Shown here one piece after another: positions 17,381-26,015 of a stretch of DNA of 64,000 bases. Position 1 is the first letter of the stretch. The number at the start of each line of letters is the position of its first letter. The position numbers and the translations under genes are program-made. This DNA comes from an uncultured Aeromonas sp. Lineage in GTDB: Bacteria > Pseudomonadota > Gammaproteobacteria > Enterobacterales > Aeromonadaceae. The notes under the pieces were generated by a model, which was not told where the DNA came from, did not search any database, and saw nothing but the letters and a program-made list of their open reading frames with translations. The stretch lies in contig CAMFLW010000002.1 of the NCBI GenBank assembly GCA_945957575.1, positions 35,442 through 99,441 on the forward strand, written 5' to 3'.

Positions 17381-18607
17381 ATGAATAATGCCCTTCACAA
17401 CCAGATCATGGCTTCCGCTCCAGCCTTTTATTTCAAACTGGATAATATGGCTGCCTATCCTGCGCTCAATAACCTTGGTGACCAGCCCATCACCGCCCAA
17501 TGGAAGGGTGGCCCGCCTGCTGTAGTGGAAACCAGTGCCGGGCCAATGGTGTGGCTGAAAGGGCCAGAGTGGGTTGAGTTGAAAAATGGCCCTGCGGCCC
17601 TGGCTACCGGGAATGGTTTCACCATTGAGGCCCTGCTGCTGATAGATGATGAACGGCGATCCTACTGGCGAGTATTTGAGCTTGGCGTTAATACAACATC
17701 GCCGGTGATTGGCATGGCGGCCATAGATACCTCCGATGATTTTATAGTGAGATATTGGACGCCAGCGCAATCATCATCAGCGCCGCAAGTTACTTACCCC
17801 GGCATTCGTAGCCGTCTCCGCCATATTATGGCGGTAGTCGATCCGGTGGCAGGGAAGGTAAGGCACTATCTGGATGGAAAACTGATTGCAGAGGTCGCCA
17901 ACAGCTATTCACTGAATAGCATCAATGCGGCACTGGGCAACCTGTTTTATTCGCTGTGGTCACAAAGCTCATCGGCTAGTAACCAGACTTTTATAGGCTT
18001 GGCCAGTTATGTTGCTGTGTATCTAAAACCACTGACCGCCGCAGATGCAGCTGACCGGGCCGCCATCATTCCATCATTGGGGGATGATTGGGGGATTTTG
18101 CAGTTTGCTGGTGTGTTCAACCATCCGCTCACCGCCGTTGCCGCCAACCCGGAGCCGCGCAGCCAGTTCCAGCCGCAAGATGTGGCCTGGCGCGGCACCC
18201 CGCCGATGTGTGCGGGGCCGGTCAATCTCCAGCAACAGACCCAGACCCCGCTCTGCAAGGGGCGGGATTACTACTGGATCCGCGATGGGATGCGCAACGT
18301 GGAGCAGGGCTATATCGAGAGCACGGTGACCATCAGCGGGGTGGGGGTGCGGCGCCGGGTGCTCTGCTTTACCCAGGATGGCGAACTGGTTGGCGAGACC
18401 TACAGCCGCGCATCGGATGGGGTCTATCGGTTCGATCTGCTGTGGCTGAACAAGCGTTATATGCTGGTCGCCCAGGATGATCCCGCCTTTGGCCCAGCCG
18501 ACTATAACGCCGTGGCCGCCGACTACCAGGCACCGAAACCCTACCCGCCTGGCGGGGGTGTGGCCCCTGCGCCGTTCCCCATGCTGGCCCCGCTCAAGAG
18601 GAAATAG
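17381..18607 (+). CDS. LamG-like (concanavalin fold) putative receptor-binding protein
   Basis: A 408-residue protein starting at ATG 17381 right after GGAGG 17371-17375. Residues about 78-235 look like a LamG/concanavalin-type jelly roll: GNGFTIEALLLIDDERRS, then LRHIMAVVDPVAGKVRHYLD with the typical YLDGKLIAE turn, and FIGLASYVAVYLKPLTAADA. Such domains bind sugars and are common in phage tail tips. The last ~130 residues form a separate beta domain (GYIESTVTISGVGVRRRVLC, RFDLLWLNKRYML) resembling carboxypeptidase-regulatory-like modules. The first ~600 bases are A/T-richer than the rest, again pointing to module exchange. It precedes two small tail genes with spacing of two and eleven bases. 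Confidence 0.62.
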   Translation: MNNALHNQIMASAPAFYFKLDNMAAYPALNNLGDQPITAQWKGGPPAVVETSAGPMVWLKGPEWVELKNGPAALATGNGFTIEALLLIDDERRSYWRVFELGVNTTSPVIGMAAIDTSDDFIVRYWTPAQSSSAPQVTYPGIRSRLRHIMAVVDPVAGKVRHYLDGKLIAEVANSYSLNSINAALGNLFYSLWSQSSSASNQTFIGLASYVAVYLKPLTAADAADRAAIIPSLGDDWGILQFAGVFNHPLTAVAANPEPRSQFQPQDVAWRGTPPMCAGPVNLQQQTQTPLCKGRDYYWIRDGMRNVEQGYIESTVTISGVGVRRRVLCFTQDGELVGETYSRASDGVYRFDLLWLNKRYMLVAQDDPAFGPADYNAVAADYQAPKPYPPGGGVAPAPFPMLAPLKRK

Positions 18608-18609
18608 CC

Positions 18610-19014
18610 ATGCTCACCTATGTGGACACGCTGCGCACCAGCCGAGCCCAGCTGCTGGCAACGGCCATCGACACCGGCAGCGGCACCAGCGCTACCCTGA
18701 CCGTCTACACCGGCACCAGACCGGCGCCGGGGGCGGCCATCACCGACCAGCTGGCTCTGGTGGTGCTCAAGTTCAGCCACCCCTGCGCCAAGACGGTCAG
18801 CGGCGGGGTGCTGACCCTGAAACCCCTGGCCGAGCAGATGGCCACCGCCAGCGGCGCCCCCACCTGGGGGCGCATTACTGACCGGGATGGCACATTCGTG
18901 GCGGATCTCGATGTGGGGGTGCCAGGCAGTGGCGCCGATCTGGAGATACCGGCCAGCGAGTTTTTTGCCGGTGCCCTGATCCGCATCAATAACGCCACCA
19001 TCACCGAACCGTAA
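18610..19014 (+). CDS. Small tail-associated protein, unknown function
   Basis: A 134-residue protein two bases after the LamG-like gene. It has alternating strands (GTSATLTVYTGTRPAPGAAI, QLALVVLKFSHPCAK) and ends with FFAGALIRINNATI. It lacks signal peptide or membrane segments. Position inside the tail-tip cluster supports a structural role. I do not recognise the family. Confidence 0.6.
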   Translation: MLTYVDTLRTSRAQLLATAIDTGSGTSATLTVYTGTRPAPGAAITDQLALVVLKFSHPCAKTVSGGVLTLKPLAEQMATASGAPTWGRITDRDGTFVADLDVGVPGSGADLEIPASEFFAGALIRINNATITEP

Positions 19015-19025
19015 CCGGGGGCTAT

Positions 19026-20978
19026 ATGGCCAGAAAGGATGCGAGCTTAGAACTACGCAAGGCCCGCAGTACCACCGGACAGCTGGAGCTGAACCAGGCC
19101 GAGGTGGTGCGCTATGAGGCGATCTTGGTTGGCGCCTCCATGCCGCCGCGCCTGGCCGTCTCCCCCGACCTGCTGACCCTGCCAGCCAGCTGGGCCAGCC
19201 AGCCAGACCGCCCCATAGCCGCGCTGGGCGCCGCCGTGGTGCTGGAGGGGAGTCTCGCCAGTACCACCGCGCCAGATTGCGCCATGGTGGGCGCATTCGT
19301 CATTGAGTGCGGTATGGTGGCCAGCAATCAGCAGCCGGTGCCAGTGATCTCTGGGGAATACGATATCAACGTATTCCGTGGCCCGAGCGCCGCCCAGGAA
19401 AGTCAGTGGGAGCGGGCGGGGCTGGTGAGCAGCCGGGTAGCCAGCACCTGGGAGCGGCCAGAACTGGCCCGCACCGTGGGCGCCGTCAGCTGGCAGGAGG
19501 CCGAACCCGCCAACAGTGAGCAGGTGGAGCAGAGCGCCATCATGCCCCAGCGCTATGAGCTGGCCCGCAGTCAGTACCAGGAGGGGCTGGCCACCGGTCA
19601 CGATCATGGCCAGCGGGTGGAGCACCTTGCCCCCGGCCATGCCGTCAATCGCGCCCTCTGGGTCGAGGGGGACAAAGCCGGTATGTGGCAGGTCGGCGGT
19701 TATCGCAACCCGCCGCGCTTTGACAAGGTGTGGCAGGCCGACCAGTGGAGCCAGGGCGATGCCGTTGGCCTGCTGCTCTATGGCCGCCGCTTGCGCCTTG
19801 GCCTGCCGCTCTGGAAGGGGTGGCGCGATGGCTGGGAGGAGGCGATGCAGCCGGGGCCAGGCACCAGCCCGGATCCTAAGCCGCCGATCATCCCGGAGCG
19901 CCCAGACAAGCGCACCCTGCGCCTGGAGTTCGGGCGCAAGCGGGGCGAGGCCGAGCTGGAGTTTGTTTGGCACGGCAGTGATGCCGCAATCGTTATTCCA
20001 ACCAGGAGGGTTTATCTGGTGAGCAATACAGCGAAGATCGTGCGGGTACGCGATGGGCTCGATATCCCTGCCACGGCGGTAAGTATCGAGCTCGATACCG
20101 ACTCCTGGGCATGGCAGTTCAGCGCCCAGATCCCCCGTATCGCGGCGGCTGCGCTGACCGATGAGGAAGAGGTCAGCATTCATATCAACGGTCAGCAATG
20201 GGACTGCGTGTGTGATGGCTGGCAATCGAGCCAGAGCTTTGGCCGTGAGTCAGCAACGCTGACGGGACGCTCTCGCACTGCTTACTTGTCACCGACCCAT
20301 GTATTGGCGCAGGCGGTAAGCGAGCCTGCTGCCGCGACCATGGCCCAGCTGGCGGCTGCTGTATTGCCGGTGGGTTGGACGCTGGATTGGCAAGCGGCTG
20401 ACTGGTTGGTGCCTGCCGGATTCTTTAGCCTGGATAACCAGACCCCGATCGAGGTGGTTAGGTACCTGGCCGAGGCGGCCGGTGGCTTTGTGCTGCCACA
20501 CCAGCGCAACCGCCATCTGGTCATCAAACCGCGTTACCCCACAGTGCCATGGCAGCTTGACACTGCTGTGGCCGATGTGGCGATCCCCCGCGCCATCATT
20601 ACCACCTTGGGCAGTGACTTCCAGCCGGGTCATGCCGCCAACGGGATCTGGGTAAGTGGTGGCCATCAGGGCATCAGTGTGCGGGTGGTGCGCCAGGGGA
20701 CGGCTGGCGAGCAACAAGCGCCGACCATCACCCACCCGTTGGTGTGTGATGTGACGGCAGCCCGTGCCCAGGGTGTGGTGGGGCTGGCCAAGACCATGCC
20801 CAAACGTACCCAGACCATTGAACTGCCGTTGTCAGCTGATACCGGCTTGATCCTGCCAGGTGCGCTGCTCGCCGTGGATGGTTGGAAGGGTTACAACCGG
20901 GGCGTCAGGGTCTCTGCTGCGTTGCAGAACAGGGCCATGACGGTGCGCCAGCAACTCAGTGTGGAGCGATTTGTATGA
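19026..20978 (+). CDS. Putative tail hub / tip assembly protein
   Basis: A 650-residue protein near the end of the tail cluster. The first ~300 residues are low in recognisable motifs (many Glu/Arg/Trp). From about residue 300 it contains a beta-rich domain (SIELDTDSWAWQFSAQIP, EVSIHINGQQWDCVCDGW). It continues with FFSLDNQTPIEVVRYLAEAA and a C-terminal part ending in MTVRQQLSVERFV. This order is reminiscent of siphovirus tail hub proteins (gp27-like fold), but the assignment is from context. The stop overlaps the next ATG (ATGA). Confidence 0.6.
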   Translation: MARKDASLELRKARSTTGQLELNQAEVVRYEAILVGASMPPRLAVSPDLLTLPASWASQPDRPIAALGAAVVLEGSLASTTAPDCAMVGAFVIECGMVASNQQPVPVISGEYDINVFRGPSAAQESQWERAGLVSSRVASTWERPELARTVGAVSWQEAEPANSEQVEQSAIMPQRYELARSQYQEGLATGHDHGQRVEHLAPGHAVNRALWVEGDKAGMWQVGGYRNPPRFDKVWQADQWSQGDAVGLLLYGRRLRLGLPLWKGWRDGWEEAMQPGPGTSPDPKPPIIPERPDKRTLRLEFGRKRGEAELEFVWHGSDAAIVIPTRRVYLVSNTAKIVRVRDGLDIPATAVSIELDTDSWAWQFSAQIPRIAAAALTDEEEVSIHINGQQWDCVCDGWQSSQSFGRESATLTGRSRTAYLSPTHVLAQAVSEPAAATMAQLAAAVLPVGWTLDWQAADWLVPAGFFSLDNQTPIEVVRYLAEAAGGFVLPHQRNRHLVIKPRYPTVPWQLDTAVADVAIPRAIITTLGSDFQPGHAANGIWVSGGHQGISVRVVRQGTAGEQQAPTITHPLVCDVTAARAQGVVGLAKTMPKRTQTIELPLSADTGLILPGALLAVDGWKGYNRGVRVSAALQNRAMTVRQQLSVERFV

Positions 20979-21199
20979 ACCTGTTTAAGCGATTCCTTGA
21001 GTTGGTACCGGGCGCTGATCCCTTGCTGGTTGGTACCGTGACCGCAGTAGGTACCACGACCACCACTCTTACCGCGTTGGCGGGTGGAACGGTCACAGTA
21101 CGGGGTACCGGGGTAGCCATCGGCAAGAAGGCGTTTTACAGGGGAGGGGAGCTGGCAGGAGAGGCGCCGGATCTACCCACCTTTGAGCTGGAGGTGTAG
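20975..21199 (+). CDS. Small phage tail protein
   Basis: A 74-residue protein overlapping the hub gene by four bases. It is rich in Thr, Val and Gly (VGTVTAVGTTTTTLTALAGG) and ends in a beta strand; the ATGA overlap decides the start at 20975. It is the last gene with virion-like character, and its role is unknown. Confidence 0.6.
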   Translation: MNLFKRFLELVPGADPLLVGTVTAVGTTTTTLTALAGGTVTVRGTGVAIGKKAFYRGGELAGEAPDLPTFELEV

Positions 21200-21235
21200 A
21201 GTGGAGGGCTCAAGTGAGTTTTTAGTGGAGGACAA

Positions 21236-21520
21236 ATGAAACACTGGATGTTACTCGGCTTGGTCGCCTTGCTGCCCCTGACAGCAAATGCAGGCGCCAT
21301 GCGTTGCAAGAGCGCCTTGATCAGCGATGGCGACTCATCGTTCAATGTGCTCAAGAGCTGCGGCCAGCCGCTGATGAAGGAGGATATTATCGACGAGCGC
21401 CTGCTGGATGCCCCCAAGATAGGGGAGCGCTGGACGTATCAGCAAGGGGCGAACGCTATCCCCCAGGCCGTGACCATCATCAACGGCAAGGTGGTCAAGA
21501 TAGAAGACCTCACCCGCTGA
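21236..21520 (+). CDS. Secreted DUF2845 protein, likely prophage cargo
   Basis: A 94-residue protein with a clear signal peptide (MKHWMLLGLVALLPLTANAG, cleavage near residue 19-20) and the DUF2845 pattern RCKSALISDGDS, then VLKSCGQP with two Cys. These are typical of small periplasmic proteins in gammaproteobacteria. It has its own GGAGG site and lies between the last tail gene and the prophage end at 21685, so it travels with the phage although the family is usually chromosomal. This marks it as a possible moron or lysogenic-conversion gene. Function of DUF2845 is not known to me. Confidence 0.8.
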   Translation: MKHWMLLGLVALLPLTANAGAMRCKSALISDGDSSFNVLKSCGQPLMKEDIIDERLLDAPKIGERWTYQQGANAIPQAVTIINGKVVKIEDLTR

Positions 21521-21527
21521 GAAAGAC

Positions 21528-21550
21528 AATGGCCACGCGATGTGGCCATT
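21528..21550 (+). terminator. Terminator-like hairpin after the DUF2845 gene
   Basis: A perfect 9-base stem (21528-21536 with 21542-21550) around GCGAT, followed by TAAAT; the T-run is weak. It would isolate the phage operon from the host. Confidence 0.55.
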
Positions 21551-21637
21551 TAAATACCTTCGTTTAACGCCTTGATACCTCTTATCAAAGTCTGCGAAAC
21601 CGGTTCACCAAGTTTGATAAAACTACCGTTGTGGCGT

Positions 21638-21685
21638 GTTTTCGTTTTTAGCGAAAGCATTTTTCATTTTTCGCGGCGGGCTACA
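21638..21685 (+). mobile_element. Right end (attR) of the Mu-like prophage with transposase-binding site
   Basis: Read inward from 21685 on the minus strand the sequence begins TG and closely follows the right end of phage Mu: CGCGAAAAA, GCTTTCG, TAAAAACGAAAA in the same order. A 22-base MuA-R1-like site occupies 21638-21659. The terminal dinucleotide CA (21684-21685) abuts the host dehydrogenase gene. The likely target duplication starts at 21686 (CGAGA on the plus strand, if 5 bp). The left end lies outside the window. Confidence 0.8.
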
Positions 21686-21967
21686 CGAGATGACGCAGTC
21701 GCAGCCGTTGGCCTTGATCATCGCCAGACCTGCTTCGACGTTGCTGGTGGTGGGGTTAGGCTTGGTCTCATCGAAAACTGCGCTTTCAATGCCATGTTCA
21801 GCCAACAGGGTGGTGAGCTTGGCGACCACGCCAATCTGGTTGAGAATTTTGTCGGTGACGATCAGTGCCTTGCGATAGCCGTAACCCTTGATATCGGCGG
21901 CAGCCTCTTGCAGACAGCCGGCACCCATCAGGTTGATAGCAGGAATATAGAACTTGAATGTAGCCAT
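21686..21967 (-). pseudogene. Iron-containing alcohol dehydrogenase, 5' fragment cut by the prophage
   Basis: Exactly 94 codons of an iron-containing (group III) alcohol dehydrogenase remain. They start at ATG 21967 with an AGGGAG site upstream and contain FYIPAINLMGAGCLQEA, YRKALIVTDKILNQIGVV and DETKPNPTTSNVEAGLAMI. The last host codons encode CDCVIS, where intact enzymes continue with LGGGSPHDCAK, part of the NAD-binding region. Here the frame runs into prophage end sequence and stops about 20 residues later at 21623. The remaining ~290 codons should sit on the far left side of the prophage. The encoded stub cannot be active. Confidence 0.88.
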
Positions 21968-22349
21968 GATGGACTCCCTGTGTTTAGCCATTAAGTGGTA
22001 GTTGAGAGCTAGGCTACCATCTAAAAAGGGATACAAAAGTATCTTGTTTACAACTTTACGGGGTCGATCACGAGTCGTTAATTAAGCGCTGAACCAGGCT
22101 TGACTTTCCCGAATCTGACTCGAGCAGCGGAAAAACGTTTGTCAATTATTTCATTGAGTTAGCAAACGTTTTGCGCAATCTTTGTCACTGTCAATGCGTG
22201 GAAGTGTGAGGCGCTTCAAGGAATTGGAAAGCGCTTTCGACCATAGTTGGCGCCTCCCCGGAGAGGGGGGTAAAGGCTTGAAAGTATCATAAAGAATCAT
22301 CTTAACTTGTGCCCTGACCATGCTGGCAGGGGGCAACCAGGAGTCCACT
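21968..22349. promoter_or_regulatory. Divergent regulatory region between the dehydrogenase stub and udp
   Basis: This 382-base gap carries no ORF. It is A/T-rich and should drive the dehydrogenase leftward and udp rightward. It contains a PurR/LacI-family-like operator at 22160-22175, a weak CRP-like half site pair at 22205-22220 and the AGGAG of udp at 22338-22342. No unambiguous -35/-10 pair could be chosen. Confidence 0.5.
22160..22175 (+). promoter_or_regulatory. PurR-like operator upstream of udp
   Basis: The 16-mer contains GCAAACGTTTT, the core of the PurR consensus (ACGCAAACGTTTTCNT). LacI-family regulators of nucleoside metabolism (PurR, CytR) use such sites. It lies about 175 bases ahead of udp. 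Confidence 0.5.
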
Positions 22350-23105
22350 ATGTCTGATGTATTTCACTTGGGTTTGAAGAAAGCGGATCTGCAAGGCGCC
22401 ACCCTGGCGATCGTCCCCGGTGACCCCGAGCGCGTGAAGCGCATCGCAGAGCTGTTGGATAACCCGGTGCACCTGGCCAGCCATCGTGAATTCACTACCT
22501 GGCGCGGCGAGATGGACGGCAAGGCCGTGATCATCTGCTCTACCGGTATCGGTGGTCCGTCCACCTCTATCGCGGTAGAAGAGCTGGCCCAGCTGGGCAT
22601 CCGCACCTTCCTGCGTATCGGCACCACCGGCGCCATTCAGCCGCACCTGAACGTGGGTGACGTGATCGTGACCACCGGCTCCGTGCGCCTCGACGGTGCC
22701 AGCCTGCACTTTGCACCGATGGAGTTCCCGGCTGTTGCCGACTTCGACTGCACCACTGCGCTGGTCAACACCGCCAAAGAGCTGGGCTCCAAGCTGCACA
22801 TCGGTGTGACTGCCTCCTCCGACACCTTCTATCCGGGTCAGGAGCGTTACGACACCGTATCCGGCCGCGTCGTGAGCCGTTTCCAGGGTTCCATGAAAGA
22901 GTGGCAAGCCATGGGCGTGCTGAACTATGAGATGGAGTCCGCAACCCTGCTGACCATGTGCTCCAGCCAGGGCCTGCGTGCCGGTATGGTGGCTGGCGTT
23001 ATCGTCAACCGTACCCAGCAAGAGATCCCGAACGCCGAGACCATGGCGAAAACCGAATCTGATGCCATCAAGATCGTACTGGGCGCTGCCCGCAAGCTGA
23101 TCTGA
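22350..23105 (+). CDS. udp: Uridine phosphorylase
   Basis: A 251-residue cytoplasmic enzyme that converts uridine and phosphate to uracil and ribose-1-phosphate in pyrimidine salvage. It has the full family pattern: [32 protein letters not shown] (phosphate site), [29 protein letters not shown] and the active-site segment [14 protein letters not shown]. coli Udp is 253 residues, so length is complete. ATG 22350 follows AGGAG at 22338-22342. It stands alone with its own upstream regulatory region and a terminator downstream. rihA, another nucleoside-salvage gene, lies 1.1 kb further on. Confidence 0.96.
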   Translation: MSDVFHLGLKKADLQGATLAIVPGDPERVKRIAELLDNPVHLASHREFTTWRGEMDGKAVIICSTGIGGPSTSIAVEELAQLGIRTFLRIGTTGAIQPHLNVGDVIVTTGSVRLDGASLHFAPMEFPAVADFDCTTALVNTAKELGSKLHIGVTASSDTFYPGQERYDTVSGRVVSRFQGSMKEWQAMGVLNYEMESATLLTMCSSQGLRAGMVAGVIVNRTQQEIPNAETMAKTESDAIKIVLGAARKLI

Positions 23106-23143
23106 TAGCCCTCTTTGTAACAAAGAGTACCGAGTGGGGGGTG

Positions 23144-23172
23144 GGGGCCGTTGCGAAAGCACGGCCCCTATC
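23144..23172 (+). terminator. Terminator of udp
   Basis: An 8-base stem (23144-23151 with 23161-23168) around TGCGAAAGC is followed by TATCTTT. A smaller perfect hairpin (23111-23127) precedes it. Confidence 0.7.
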
Positions 23173-23259
23173 TTTATCCGCCGTTTACCGCTTTTCCTCT
23201 CCCGTCACCCCTTTCACTGATCCCGTCGCACTCGCACTTGTTGGTCCTACTGATTGCCT

Positions 23260-23955
23260 CTAAAACGGAGGCGCACAGCGGATCTGCATCGGCTCGCCGC
23301 TCACCGGATGAGCAAAATCCAGCTCGCTGGCATGCAGCATCAGCCGCGGTGCCTGTTCGCAGCCGGGTGGCAGCAGGCCACCATAGAGATCGCAGCCGAG
23401 GATGGGGTGGCCCAGCAGCTGGCTGTGGATGCGCAGCTGATGGGTGCGGCCGGTCTCCGGCACCAGTCGTACCCGGGTCAAAGGCACGGTTTGTCCCTGC
23501 ATCAGCGGTTCCAGCCGCTCAATCACCTGATAGCGGGAGCGGGCGGGTTTGCCACTGGCGGCGCAGATCTTCATCAGCGGAAAGATCGACGGGTCCTTGG
23601 CGATAGGGGCATCGATAAGCCCTTCATCACTAGCCAGATGACCGCACAGCAGGGCGCTGTAGGCCTTGCTCACCGCCCGCTGGCTGAACTGCTGGCAGAG
23701 CAGGGCGTTGATGGCCTTGTTTCTGGCCACCACCATGAGCCCCGAGGTACCAAAGTCGAGGCGGTGCACCAGGGTGCAGCCGGGGTAATCCTGCACCAGG
23801 CGATAGTGCACAGAGTCGAGGTTTTGCGGATTCTTGCCCGACAGGCTCAGCAGGCCGCTCGGTTTGTTGATGAGCAGCAGGTGTTCATCCTCGAACAGGA
23901 TCTCGATGGCGGCCTTGCAGGGCGGGGCGATAAAGGTGTCGACGATAACGGACAT
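23260..23955 (-). CDS. RluA-family pseudouridine synthase
   Basis: A 231-residue RNA-modifying enzyme that isomerises uridine to pseudouridine. The catalytic block is VHRLDFGTSGLMVVARN, with the Asp of HRLD as nucleophile. Other conserved stretches are LLINKPSGLLSLSGK, GKPARSRYQVIERL and ETGRTHQLRIHSQLLGHPIL. There is no N-terminal S4 domain, and the length fits RluA (219 residues in E. coli), which modifies 23S rRNA U746 and tRNA U32; other single-domain members (TruC, YlyB types) cannot be excluded. I chose ATG 23955; in-frame ATGs at 23985 and 23988 are also possible and none has a strong ribosome site. It is convergent with udp. Confidence 0.85.
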   Translation of the reverse strand: MSVIVDTFIAPPCKAAIEILFEDEHLLLINKPSGLLSLSGKNPQNLDSVHYRLVQDYPGCTLVHRLDFGTSGLMVVARNKAINALLCQQFSQRAVSKAYSALLCGHLASDEGLIDAPIAKDPSIFPLMKICAASGKPARSRYQVIERLEPLMQGQTVPLTRVRLVPETGRTHQLRIHSQLLGHPILGCDLYGGLLPPGCEQAPRLMLHASELDFAHPVSGEPMQIRCAPPF

Positions 23956-24194
23956 AGGGTACACGGGCAGAAAACGGGGGGCCATCATACCCAAGTGGCG
24001 GGTAAGGCGCGAATCGGCGTACCTTATGCGCTCGCCACACCATAGCCTGATTGCGGCCTGCTACTGGCAAGCTGTGACAGTGCGAAGGTAACTGATTGAA
24101 AAAAATCAGGAACCGTTTTGTGACCCCCTCCCGAGTTCAGCCGCCGCGAGCTTGCTAAGGTAGGGCTCCCTTTGCTGTTGTAAGGAGTCTCTCC

Positions 24195-25130
24195 ATGGCA
24201 CTGCCCGTTATTCTCGATTGTGATCCCGGCCACGACGACGCCATCGCCCTTATTCTGGCGCTGGCCAGTCCTGAACTGAAGGTGCTGGCGGTCACCACCA
24301 GCGCGGGCAACCAGACCCCGGACAAGACTCTCAACAATGCCCTGCGCATCCTCACCTTGCTGGGGCGGGACGATATTCCTGTGGCGGCCGGGGCACCGAA
24401 ACCGCTGGCCCGGGAGCTTATCATCGCCGACAACGTCCATGGCGAATCGGGTCTCGATGGCCCCAAACTGCCGGATCCCGCCTTTGCGCCGCAGGGGATG
24501 ACGGGGATCGAGCTGATGGCCAAATGTCTGCGCGAGAGCCCGGAGCCCGTGACCCTGGTGCCGACCGGCCCGCTCACCAATATCGCCCTGTTGCTGGCGG
24601 CTCACCCCGAGCTAAAGGGCAAGATTGCCCGCATCGTGCTGATGGGGGGCACCGCAGGGGCCGGCAACTGGACGCCGGCGGCGGAATTCAATATTTATGT
24701 GGACCCGGAAGCGGCCGATATGGTCTTCAAGTCGGGTATCCCCATCACCATGTGTGGCCTCGATGTGACCCATGAGGCGCAGGTGATGGACGAAGATATC
24801 GAACGGGTACGCGCCATCACCAATCCGGTGGCCCAGTGTGTGGCCGGTCTGCTCGATTTCTTCATGATCTACCATCGGGATCCCAAGTGGGGATTTGCTG
24901 GTGCACCGCTGCACGACCCCTGTACCATTGCCTGGTTGCTGGCTCCCGAGCTGTTCCACGGGGTCGAGTGCCGGGTCGATATCGAGACCAGTGGGGAGCA
25001 TACCGTGGGGATGACGGTGGTGGATCGTTATGGTCTGACCGGCAAGCCAGCCAATGCGCTGGTATTGTTGGGGCTGGATCGGGCAGGCTTTATCGATCTG
25101 CTGGTCGAGCGGCTGCGGGCTTTTGGCTGA
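24195..25130 (+). CDS. rihA: Pyrimidine-specific ribonucleoside hydrolase
   Basis: A 311-residue nucleoside hydrolase, identical in length to E. coli RihA and very similar in sequence. The calcium-binding N-terminal Asp cluster is [22 protein letters not shown], the MGGTAG and [20 protein letters not shown] blocks and [15 protein letters not shown] complete the active site. It cleaves cytidine and uridine to base and ribose, fitting with udp nearby as a salvage function. AGGAG at 24184-24188 supports ATG 24195. It is followed 34 bases later by a small lipoprotein gene. Confidence 0.94.
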   Translation: MALPVILDCDPGHDDAIALILALASPELKVLAVTTSAGNQTPDKTLNNALRILTLLGRDDIPVAAGAPKPLARELIIADNVHGESGLDGPKLPDPAFAPQGMTGIELMAKCLRESPEPVTLVPTGPLTNIALLLAAHPELKGKIARIVLMGGTAGAGNWTPAAEFNIYVDPEAADMVFKSGIPITMCGLDVTHEAQVMDEDIERVRAITNPVAQCVAGLLDFFMIYHRDPKWGFAGAPLHDPCTIAWLLAPELFHGVECRVDIETSGEHTVGMTVVDRYGLTGKPANALVLLGLDRAGFIDLLVERLRAFG

Positions 25131-25164
25131 GCGCCGATTCACTTTTTGCAAGAAGGGGCGGGGA

Positions 25165-25632
25165 ATGTGGAAGAGAGGCTTGGTGCTGCTGGCCGGGTTG
25201 CAACTGATGGGCTGTGCGACGCCATTCGAGCGGATGTGGCAGGGGCTGGCGACCTGTGAATTTACCGATCTCTATGTGGATGAGACGGGCAGGCCCGCCA
25301 ATCTACAACTGGCCAACTACACCCCCTACAAGGTGAGCGACGGCTTTGCCTGGTACAAGGTGCACGAGGAGCTGCACGGCTTGCCGGTGGTCGGTTTTAT
25401 CGTGCCGGCCTCCAGCTTCGAAGTGCACGCCCTGTTTGTCGATACCCCCATTGCCAACGCCCGCCGGCTGACCCACAACGCCTACGGCAGCGAGTTTAGC
25501 GACGAGCAGAAGCATGACGAGGGGTTGGCGCCCCTGCTGCTGCGCGATCCCAACAACCCCAAGCGCTCCATCATCGACTGCACCCGCGGCGAGTCTGACG
25601 GGGAGCTTGAGGATTCGGCCATGCCCGAGTAG
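25165..25632 (+). CDS. Small lipoprotein of unknown function
   Basis: A 155-residue protein with a lipoprotein signal (MWKRGLVLLAGLQLMGC, lipobox LMGC with Cys17). The mature part has a compact pattern (YTPYKVSDGFAWYKVHEELH, LPVVGFIVPASSFEVHALFV) and an acidic C-terminus. No known domain is recognised. ATG 25165 was chosen because upstream in-frame codons lie inside rihA and the lipobox position fits. It is probably co-transcribed with rihA and ends at a strong terminator. Confidence 0.75.
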   Translation: MWKRGLVLLAGLQLMGCATPFERMWQGLATCEFTDLYVDETGRPANLQLANYTPYKVSDGFAWYKVHEELHGLPVVGFIVPASSFEVHALFVDTPIANARRLTHNAYGSEFSDEQKHDEGLAPLLLRDPNNPKRSIIDCTRGESDGELEDSAMPE

Positions 25633-25665
25633 GGCCACCTGTCACGCCATCGGCCTGAAAATAGA

Positions 25666-25698
25666 GGGGCCAGCCTTGCCGGCTGGCCCCTTTTTTTT
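25666..25698 (+). terminator. Strong intrinsic terminator
   Basis: Perfect 10-base GC-rich stem (25666-25675 with 25681-25690), a 5-base loop and eight T residues. It ends the rihA-lipoprotein unit. Confidence 0.93.
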
Positions 25699-25718
25699 AT
25701 TGTTGCTCAGCGCCCTGC

Positions 25719-26015
25719 TCAGGGGTAGCTCAGCGTCTCCTTGATAAGAGGCAGCTGGGCCTTGATCCACGCTGGGTTGATGGGGCCCCAGTCGCTGATG
25801 CGGTAGTGCCCCTGCAGGTGGCGAGCACCCTCGGTCTGCTCGAAAGCGCAGCTGATGTCGAGTTCGGCCAGCGCCGTCAGGGTATCCTGCGCGGTGCGGC
25901 GCGGCATGCCGGTCGCCTCCATGATGGCGGGTACCGTATCCGTGCCCTGGCTGATCAGCCAGGCGACGTAGAGCCGCCGGTAGAAGCTGGTGCGGGTCTT
26001 GCTCGGCTCGCTCAT
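25719..26015 (-). CDS. Small helix-turn-helix protein
   Basis: A 98-residue protein with a winged helix-turn-helix core (YVAWLISQGTDTVPAIMEAT, then GMPRRTAQDTLTALAELDI), where the recognition helix is likely MPRRTAQDTLTAL. The C-terminal half (HYRISDWGPINPAWI) may be a wing and dimer part. It overlaps the DUF1523 gene by four bases (ATGA), so the two are co-translated. It may regulate its own operon, which is inference. Confidence 0.78.
   Translation of the reverse strand: MSEPSKTRTSFYRRLYVAWLISQGTDTVPAIMEATGMPRRTAQDTLTALAELDISCAFEQTEGARHLQGHYRISDWGPINPAWIKAQLPLIKETLSYP

Noticed and set aside
16101..21685. Mu-type invertible tail-fibre segment
   Set aside because: No Gin-like recombinase, no inverted recombination sites and no alternate fibre ORFs were seen.
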